NCBI GenBank assembly: GCA_001898185.1
Contig: MKTI01000003.1
Coordinates: 124,001 to 188,000, forward strand
From: Cellulomonas sp. 73-145
Lineage (GTDB): Bacteria; Actinomycetota; Actinomycetes; Actinomycetales; Cellulomonadaceae
Direction: 5' to 3'
Length of the DNA: 64,000 nt
Below the pieces are notes generated by a model that made no database searches, was not told the origin of the DNA, and saw only the letters and a program-made list of their open reading frames with translations. This document shows positions 58,098-64,000 of this stretch, in pieces. The position numbers and the translations under genes were made by a program. The stretch's first letter is position 1; each line of letters begins with the position of its first letter.

Positions 58098-58128
58098 ACC
58101 CCGCACCACCCGGCCGGACGACCGGGAT

Positions 58129-58157
58129 TTGGCTGTCACCGAACCGTGCCGTACCGT
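58129..58157 (+). promoter_or_regulatory. promoter of rplJ-rplL
   Basis: TTGGCT (58129-58134) and TACCGT (58152-58157) are separated by exactly 17 bases, right after the CHAT stop. Transcription would start near 58164, giving a leader of about 200 bases before rplJ. A promoter is needed here because rplA ends in a terminator. Confidence 0.6.
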
Positions 58158-58209
58158 TGACGCGCCCAAGACCGCCGGTCGTCGGCTCGTCGTGCCCGCC
58201 TCGCGGGAC

Positions 58210-58330
58210 CGACCCGTCGTCCGAAGTCCCGCTCACGCGGAGACCGGCGCAGGTGAGTGTTCCCGGTCCCGCGCCGTCGTGCGCGCAGTCCGTCCGAGCC
58301 CCGCGCCTGCGCCGGGGCTCGTCGTGCGTC
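58210..58330 (+). promoter_or_regulatory. likely L10 leader upstream of rplJ
   Basis: The 200-base leader of rplJ contains GGAGACCGGCGCAGGTGAGTG (58239-58259; the core is AGACCGGCGCAGGTGAG), resembling the conserved L10-L12 binding element of ribosomal L10 leaders. A strong hairpin follows: GAGCCCCG (58296-58303) with CGGGGCTC (58313-58320). The L10-(L12) complex binding its own leader is well known in bacteria. Boundaries are approximate. Confidence 0.5.
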
Positions 58331-58365
58331 TGGAGACCGGCGGCACCACCATCGGAAGGATCGTC

Positions 58366-58899
58366 ATGGCGAGGCCGGACAAGGCAGCCGCGGTCGCTGA
58401 GCTCACGGAGCAGTTCCGTGGGTCGAACGCGGCCCTGCTGACCGAGTACCGCGGGCTCACCGTCGCGCAGCTCAAGTCGCTGCGTAAGGCGCTCAGCGGT
58501 AACGCGAACTACGCCGTGGTGAAGAACACGCTGACCGCGATCGCGGCCAGGGACGCCGGGCTCGAGGGCTTTGCGGACGAGCTGAAGGGCCCGTCCGCCA
58601 TCGCCTTCGTCACCGGTGACCCGGTTGCGACCGCCAAGGGTCTGCGTGACTTCGCCAAGGCGAACCCCGCCCTGGTCATCAAGGGGGGCGTGCTCGACGG
58701 CCGCTCCCTGACCGCGGCGGACGTCACCAAGCTCGCGGACCTCGAGTCCCGCGAGGTTCTGCTGGCCAAGGCGGCCGGCGCGATGAAGGCCAAGCTCTAC
58801 CAGGCCGCTTACCTGTTCACGGCGCCGGCGGCCCAGGCCGTCCGCACCGTCGAGGCCCTGCGCGCCAAGCGCGACGAGTCCGAGCAGTCCGCGGCCTGA
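58366..58899 (+). CDS. rplJ: 50S ribosomal protein L10
   Basis: Base of the ribosomal stalk, binding several L7/L12 dimers. Typical sequence: [59 protein letters not shown] and the C-terminal L12-binding helix. It has 177 residues. GGAAGGA precedes ATG 58366. Together with rplL it forms the transcript downstream of the accessory cassette. Confidence 0.97.
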   Translation: MARPDKAAAVAELTEQFRGSNAALLTEYRGLTVAQLKSLRKALSGNANYAVVKNTLTAIAARDAGLEGFADELKGPSAIAFVTGDPVATAKGLRDFAKANPALVIKGGVLDGRSLTAADVTKLADLESREVLLAKAAGAMKAKLYQAAYLFTAPAAQAVRTVEALRAKRDESEQSAA

Positions 58900-58982
58900 G
58901 CTTCCGCTCCGGCCGTACCCGTAACCCCAGCATCACCGCCGGTCGCCGCGACCGGCGGGCCCACACGGAAGGAACCGCCACC

Positions 58983-59372
58983 ATGGCGAAGCTGTCCACC
59001 GCCGAGCTCATCGACGCGTTCAAGGAGCTCACGCTCATCGAGCTGTCCGAGTTCGTCAAGGCGTTCGAGGAGACCTTCGAGGTCACCGCCGCCGCCCCCG
59101 TCGCCGTCGCGTCCGCGCCGGCCGCCGGTGGCGCCGCCGAGGCCGAGGAGGTCGAGGAGAAGACCTCCTTCGACGTCGTCCTCGAGACCGTCGGCGACAA
59201 GAAGATCCAGGTCATCAAGGAGGTGCGCGCCCTGACGAGCCTCGGCCTGAAGGAGGCCAAGGACCTCGTCGACGGCGCCCCGAAGCCGGTTCTCGAGGGT
59301 GTCAACAAGGAGGCCGCGGACAAGGCCGTCGCCGCCCTCGAGGGCGCTGGCGCGACCGTCTCGGTCAAGTGA
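58983..59372 (+). CDS. rplL: 50S ribosomal protein L7/L12
   Basis: Stalk protein recruiting translation factors. It has the N-terminal dimerisation helices ([21 protein letters not shown]), an Ala-rich hinge, and the C-terminal domain with [20 protein letters not shown] and [17 protein letters not shown]. It has 129 residues. AAGGAA precedes the ATG. A 10-bp hairpin (58936-58958) lies in the rplJ-rplL gap and could tune the high rplL expression. Confidence 0.98.
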   Translation: MAKLSTAELIDAFKELTLIELSEFVKAFEETFEVTAAAPVAVASAPAAGGAAEAEEVEEKTSFDVVLETVGDKKIQVIKEVRALTSLGLKEAKDLVDGAPKPVLEGVNKEAADKAVAALEGAGATVSVK

Positions 59373-59410
59373 CCCCCTCGGCGGTCGCGCGCTGACGCGG
59401 CCGCCGACAG

Positions 59411-59453
59411 CACGAGGGCCCGTCCCCGCACCTGGGGGCGGGCCCTCGTCGTG
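59411..59453 (+). terminator. terminator after rplL
   Basis: CACGAGGGCCCG and CCCC (59411-59427, one mismatch) pair with GGGG and CGGGCCCTCG...GTG (59434-59453). The long GC stem is followed by CCCGGCG, with no U-tract. It separates rplJL from rpoBC transcription. Confidence 0.75.
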
Positions 59454-59728
59454 CCCGGCGTTCCTGTCCACCGATCGAGGGGCGCCTGCGGCGGCGCGGA
59501 CCGTCGTGTGCCATCATGGGCCGCGGCGACACCGGACCGGGCCTCACGGCTCACCGGGTCGCACCCGTCGGGCTCGCCCGCCGGGAGCACGACGAGTGAG
59601 CGTGCGGGACAGCGGGGGGACGGCAACGGCGCCGGCATCGGTGTCCTGAGGTCCACGGCCGATCGGGTCGGGGGCGTAGTGGTCGGTCGCGGGGCAGCGG
59701 CCGGAGAGTGTACGAGGGAGTGCGCTGC

Positions 59729-59757
59729 TGGACGGCGCGCGCCGAAGCGAGTATGCT
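59729..59757 (+). promoter_or_regulatory. candidate promoter of rpoB-rpoC
   Basis: TGGACG (59729-59734; one change from TTGACG) and TATGCT (59752-59757) are separated by exactly 17 bases. Transcription would start near 59764, about 145 bases ahead of the rpoB start codon. Confidence 0.55.
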
Positions 59758-59908
59758 CGCGCTTTGCGCTGGCCTGTGTCCGCGATCCCGTATAACCCGA
59801 GCCTTCCTTTCGTCGTTCGTGCGCGACGCCGGGTGGTTCCGAGGCCGGGGGGTCGTATCTCGCCGGGACCGGCGCAGCGTGCACTCGATCCGCAGGGAAG
59901 GACCCCTC

Positions 59909-62900
59909 TTGGCTGCCTCGCGCACCCCTTCTGCACCCTCCGCCGACGCCATCGCCACTCGCACCGCTTCTCGCCGCATCTCCTTCGCCAGGATCTCCGA
60001 GCCTCTCGAGGTGCCGGACCTGCTCGGGCTGCAGACCGAGAGCTTCGACTGGCTGCTCGGCAACGAGCGCTGGCAGGCCCGGGTGGCCGCCGCGCTCGAG
60101 ACGGGACGTCAGGACGTCCCGCAGACCGCTGGTCTGGAGGAGATCTTCGAGGAGATCTCCCCGATCGAGGACTTCGGCGGTTCGATGTCCCTCTCCTTCC
60201 GCGAGCACCGCTTCGAGCCGGCGAAGTACACGGCCGACGAGTGCAAGGAGAAGGACTTCACCTTCGCCGCACCGCTGTTCGTCACGGCGGAGTTCGTCAA
60301 CTACACGACTGGTGAGATCAAGAGCCAGACCGTGTTCATGGGCGACTTCCCGCTGATGACCGACAAGGGCACGTTCATCATCAACGGCACCGAGCGTGTC
60401 GTCGTCTCCCAGCTGGTCCGCTCGCCGGGCGTGTACTTCGAGCGCGTCGCCGACAAGACCAGCGACAAGGACGTCCTGACCGCGAAGATGATCCCGAGCC
60501 GCGGGGCCTGGCTCGAGTTCGAGATCGACAAGCGCGACAACGTCGGTGTGCGCGTCGACCGCAAGCGCAAGCAGAACGCCACCGTGCTGCTCAAGGCGCT
60601 CGGCATGACGGACTCCGAGATCCGTGCCGAGTTCGCGGACTTCCCGGCCGTGCTCGACACGCTGGACAAGGACCACGTGCAGACGCAGGACGAGTCCCTG
60701 CTCGACCTGTACCGCAAGATCCGCCCGGGCGAGCCGCCGACGGTCGAGGCCGGCCGCGCGCTGCTGGACAACTTCTACTTCAACCCCAAGCGCTACGACC
60801 TGGCGAAGGTCGGCCGCTACAAGCTGAACAAGAAGCTGGGCCGCGACGCCGCGCTGAGCGACTCGGTGCTGTCCCGCGAGGACATCGTCGCCACGATCAA
60901 GTACCTGGCCAGCCTGCACATCGACCGCACCTCGATGGCCGGCGTGCGCAACGGTGAGGCGATCGAGGTCCGCGTCGAGACGGACGACATCGACCACTTC
61001 GGCAACCGGCGCATCCGCGCCGTCGGCGAGCTGATCCAGAACCAGGTCCGCACGGGCCTGTCCCGGATGGAGCGCGTCGTCCGCGAGCGGATGACCACCC
61101 AGGACGTCGAGGCGATCACGCCGCAGACCCTGATCAACATCCGGCCTGTCGTCGCCTCCATCAAGGAGTTCTTCGGCACCAGCCAGCTGTCGCAGTTCAT
61201 GGACCAGAACAACCCGCTCGCCGGCCTGACGCACAAGCGGCGTCTGTCGGCCCTGGGCCCGGGTGGTCTGTCCCGCGACCGCGCCGGCATGGAGGTCCGT
61301 GACGTCCACCCGTCGCACTACGGCCGCATGTGCCCGATCGAGACCCCTGAGGGTCCGAACATCGGTCTGATCGGCTCGCTCGCGACCTACGGCCGGATCA
61401 ACCCGTTCGGCTTCGTGGAGACCCCGTACCGCAAGGTCGTCAACGGTGTCGTCACGGACGAGGTGCACTACCTCACCGCCGACGACGAGGACCGCCACGT
61501 CATCGCGCAGGCCAACGCCGAGCTGAAGGTGGACAACACGTTCGCCGAGGAGCGCGTGCTGGTCCGCGTCAAGGGCGGCGAGATCGAGTACGTCGCCGGC
61601 GAGAACGTCGACTACATGGACGTCTCCCCGCGGCAGATGGTCTCCGTCGCCACGGCGCTGATCCCGTTCCTCGAGCACGACGACGCCAACCGTGCCCTCA
61701 TGGGCGCGAACATGCAGCGCCAGGCCGTGCCGCTGGTCCGTTCCGAGGCGCCGCTGGTCGGCACCGGCATGGAGTGGCGCGCGGCGGTCGACGCGGGCGA
61801 CGTCATCGTCTCCGAGAAGCCGGGTGTGGTCTCCGAGGTCTCGGCCGACCTGATCACCATCGCGCACGACGACGCCACCACCGGCTCGTACCGCGTGGCG
61901 AAGTTCCGCCGTTCCAACCAGGGCACCAGCTACAACCAGCGCGTCCTGGTCAACGAGGGCGACCGCGTCGAGGCCGGCTCCGTGCTGGCCGACGGCCCGG
62001 CGACCGACGGCGGCGAGCTCGCGCTCGGTCGCAACCTGCTGGTCGCGTTCATGTCGTGGGAGGGCCACAACTACGAGGACGCGATCATCCTGAGCCAGCG
62101 CCTGGTGCAGGAGGACGTGCTCTCCTCGATCCACATCGAGGAGCACGAGGTCGACGCCCGCGACACCAAGCTGGGCCCCGAGGAGATCACGCGGGACATC
62201 CCGAACGTCTCCGAGGAGGTGCTGGCCGACCTCGACGAGCGCGGGATCATCCGCATCGGCGCCGAGGTGAACGCCGGCGACATCCTGGTCGGCAAGGTCA
62301 CCCCCAAGGGCGAGACCGAGCTGACCCCGGAGGAGCGCCTGCTGCGCGCGATCTTCGGCGAGAAGGCCCGCGAGGTCCGCGACACGTCCCTGAAGGTGCC
62401 GCACGGCGAGTCCGGCACGGTCATCGAGGTGCGCACCTTCAACCGCGAGGACGGCGACGAGCTGCCCGCCGGCGTGAACGAGCTGGTCCGGGTGTACATC
62501 GCCCAGCGCCGCAAGATCACCGCCGGTGACAAGCTGGCCGGTCGTCACGGCAACAAGGGCGTCATCTCGATCATCCTGCCCCCCGAGGACATGCCGTTCC
62601 TCGAGGACGGGACGCCGGTCGACATCGTCCTGAACCCGATGGGTGTGCCCGGCCGCATGAACGTCGGCCAGGTGCTCGAGGTCCACCTCGGGTGGATCGC
62701 CAAGCAGGGCTGGGACATCTCGCTCGCCGAGGGTGACGTGCAGTGGCGGGACGAGGTCCCGGCCATCGCCGCCAAGTCCGCTCCCGGCACCCCGGTCGCC
62801 ACCCCCGTGTTCGACGGCGTGCCGGAGCAGACCCTCACCGGTCTGCTCGGCTCCACGCTGCCGAACCGCGACGGCGAGCGGATGGTCGGTCACGACGGCA

Positions 62901-63415
62901 AGGCCCGGCTGTTCGACGGCCGCTCCGGCGAGCCGTTCCCGGACCCGGTGGCCGTCGGCTACATGTACATCCTCAAGCTGCACCACCTGGTCGACGACAA
63001 GATCCACGCCCGTTCGACCGGTCCGTACTCGATGATCACGCAGCAGCCCCTGGGCGGTAAGGCCCAGTTCGGTGGCCAGCGGTTCGGCGAGATGGAGGTG
63101 TGGGCGCTCGAGGCGTACGGCGCCGCGTACACGCTGCAGGAGCTGCTCACCATCAAGTCCGACGACGTCCCGGGCCGCGTGAAGGTCTACGAGGCGATCG
63201 TCAAGGGCGAGAACATCCCCGACTCGGGCATCCCCGAGTCGTTCAAGGTGCTGCTGAAGGAGATGCAGTCGCTCTGCCTGAACGTCGAGGTGCTGTCCAG
63301 CGACGGCGTCTCCATCGACATGAAGGAGAACGACGACGAGGTCTACCGCGCGGCGGAGGAGCTCGGCATCGACCTGTCCCGGCGCCCCAACGCGAGCAGC
63401 GTCGAAGAGATCTGA
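59909..63415 (+). CDS. rpoB: DNA-directed RNA polymerase subunit beta (TTG start)
   Basis: Catalytic beta subunit of RNA polymerase, the rifampicin target. It has 1168 residues. The start is TTG 59909 (then [13 protein letters not shown]), with GGAAGGA just upstream; actinobacterial rpoB genes often start this way. The rifampicin region [20 protein letters not shown] is followed by [13 protein letters not shown]432, H442 and S447, equivalent to E. coli D516, H526 and S531, are all the sensitive residues. Later conserved parts include [30 protein letters not shown] and the C-terminal [19 protein letters not shown]. It is followed after 118 bases by rpoC. Confidence 0.98.
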   Translation: MAASRTPSAPSADAIATRTASRRISFARISEPLEVPDLLGLQTESFDWLLGNERWQARVAAALETGRQDVPQTAGLEEIFEEISPIEDFGGSMSLSFREHRFEPAKYTADECKEKDFTFAAPLFVTAEFVNYTTGEIKSQTVFMGDFPLMTDKGTFIINGTERVVVSQLVRSPGVYFERVADKTSDKDVLTAKMIPSRGAWLEFEIDKRDNVGVRVDRKRKQNATVLLKALGMTDSEIRAEFADFPAVLDTLDKDHVQTQDESLLDLYRKIRPGEPPTVEAGRALLDNFYFNPKRYDLAKVGRYKLNKKLGRDAALSDSVLSREDIVATIKYLASLHIDRTSMAGVRNGEAIEVRVETDDIDHFGNRRIRAVGELIQNQVRTGLSRMERVVRERMTTQDVEAITPQTLINIRPVVASIKEFFGTSQLSQFMDQNNPLAGLTHKRRLSALGPGGLSRDRAGMEVRDVHPSHYGRMCPIETPEGPNIGLIGSLATYGRINPFGFVETPYRKVVNGVVTDEVHYLTADDEDRHVIAQANAELKVDNTFAEERVLVRVKGGEIEYVAGENVDYMDVSPRQMVSVATALIPFLEHDDANRALMGANMQRQAVPLVRSEAPLVGTGMEWRAAVDAGDVIVSEKPGVVSEVSADLITIAHDDATTGSYRVAKFRRSNQGTSYNQRVLVNEGDRVEAGSVLADGPATDGGELALGRNLLVAFMSWEGHNYEDAIILSQRLVQEDVLSSIHIEEHEVDARDTKLGPEEITRDIPNVSEEVLADLDERGIIRIGAEVNAGDILVGKVTPKGETELTPEERLLRAIFGEKAREVRDTSLKVPHGESGTVIEVRTFNREDGDELPAGVNELVRVYIAQRRKITAGDKLAGRHGNKGVISIILPPEDMPFLEDGTPVDIVLNPMGVPGRMNVGQVLEVHLGWIAKQGWDISLAEGDVQWRDEVPAIAAKSAPGTPVATPVFDGVPEQTLTGLLGSTLPNRDGERMVGHDGKARLFDGRSGEPFPDPVAVGYMYILKLHHLVDDKIHARSTGPYSMITQQPLGGKAQFGGQRFGEMEVWALEAYGAAYTLQELLTIKSDDVPGRVKVYEAIVKGENIPDSGIPESFKVLLKEMQSLCLNVEVLSSDGVSIDMKENDDEVYRAAEELGIDLSRRPNASSVEEI

Positions 63416-63424
63416 CGACGAGCC

Positions 63425-63456
63425 CGGTGCGGGCCCCTGCCCGGGGGCCCGCACCG
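63425..63456 (+). promoter_or_regulatory. strong hairpin between rpoB and rpoC
   Basis: CGGTGCGGGCCCC (63425-63437) and GGGGCCCGCACCG (63444-63456) form a perfect 13-bp stem with a 6-base loop, 10 bases after the rpoB stop. No U-tract follows. rpoC has no other apparent promoter, so this is more likely an mRNA processing or partial attenuation site than a full terminator. Confidence 0.55.
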
Positions 63457-63527
63457 TCAGCCCGCACCCCTTGCACCATTCCGTCCGTCGGCCCGCACAG
63501 CGCGAGGCCGGCATGCGAAGGAAGTAG

Positions 63528-64000
<473 letters not shown>

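Larger units (their letters stand above)
59373..59908 (+). other. 536-base gap between rplL and rpoB
   Basis: No credible gene. It holds the rplL terminator (59411-59453), the candidate rpoB promoter (59729-59757), another -10-like TATAAC (59791-59796) and an rpoB leader of about 145 bases. Small open frames here have neither ribosome-binding sites nor recognisable protein content. Confidence 0.7.

Noticed and set aside
59451..59795. Small open frames between rplL and rpoB
   Set aside because: They overlap the rplL terminator and the rpoB promoter, have no ribosome-binding site and no recognisable protein features.
59764..59796. TTGCGC with TATAAC as the rpoB promoter
   Set aside because: The spacing is 21 bases, too long; the TGGACG/TATGCT pair with 17 bases just upstream is a better fit, though TATAAC may serve a second start site.

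Overview
The window is very GC-rich (third codon positions are almost all G or C) and carries an actinobacterial gene set: menaquinone rather than ubiquinone genes, a MarP-type periplasmic protease, HadA/HadB-like hydratases beside rpmG and murB, an F420/LLM-type oxidoreductase, and the secE-nusG-rplKA-rplJL-rpoBC cluster with TTG-started rpoB and rpoC. Together these point to a Gram-positive actinobacterium, most likely of the order Micrococcales (Cellulomonas-like). The order-level placement is inference.

Region 1 (0-31 kb) is an aerobic respiration block. menB, menC, menD, menF and menG make menaquinone, a geranylgeranyl-reductase-family enzyme (menJ-like) should partly saturate its isoprenoid tail, and a long-chain polyprenyl diphosphate synthase (26969-27976) should supply that tail. 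Between them lies a 14-gene nuoA-N operon for proton-pumping NADH:menaquinone oxidoreductase, with most genes overlapping by 1-8 bases. The most striking defect in the window is here. nuoD has lost about 74 bases near its 3' end, which shifts the frame and leaves it open into nuoE, so the sequence as given encodes a defective 691-residue NuoD'-NuoE fusion. A HtrA-like protease, a PP2C phosphatase, RarD and an FprA-type ferredoxin reductase are interleaved or follow.

Region 2 (31-49 kb) is mixed housekeeping: HtpX, a DinB-like protein, YajQ, tRNA-Tyr/Thr/Met, an LLM oxidoreductase, MarP, ribosomal protein L33, a HadA/HadB-like pair and MurB. Between hadB and murB sits a LacI-family regulator divergent from two tandem MFS exporters, with a promoter and two near-identical 14-base palindromic operators between them. 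Next come an adenosine deaminase, an ABC-2 exporter with a NarL-type two-component system, and an aspartate aminotransferase. The lacI and adenosine deaminase genes both appear to start at CTG.

Region 3 (49-64 kb) is the translation/transcription cluster tRNA-Trp, secE, nusG, rplK, rplA, rplJ, rplL, rpoB, rpoC. It is interrupted between rplA and rplJ by a 6-kb accessory cassette (52.1-58.1 kb): an ECF-like sigma factor, a small protein of unknown function and a TPR-CHAT (caspase-like) peptidase in one operon, divergent from a trypsin-like serine protease whose C-terminal region carries 22 copies of a Pro-Phe-Thr-Glu repeat. This cassette is the best candidate for an undescribed system: a sigma-factor-linked two-protease module, possibly for stress response or defence. 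No CRISPR array, insertion sequence, integrase or prophage was seen.
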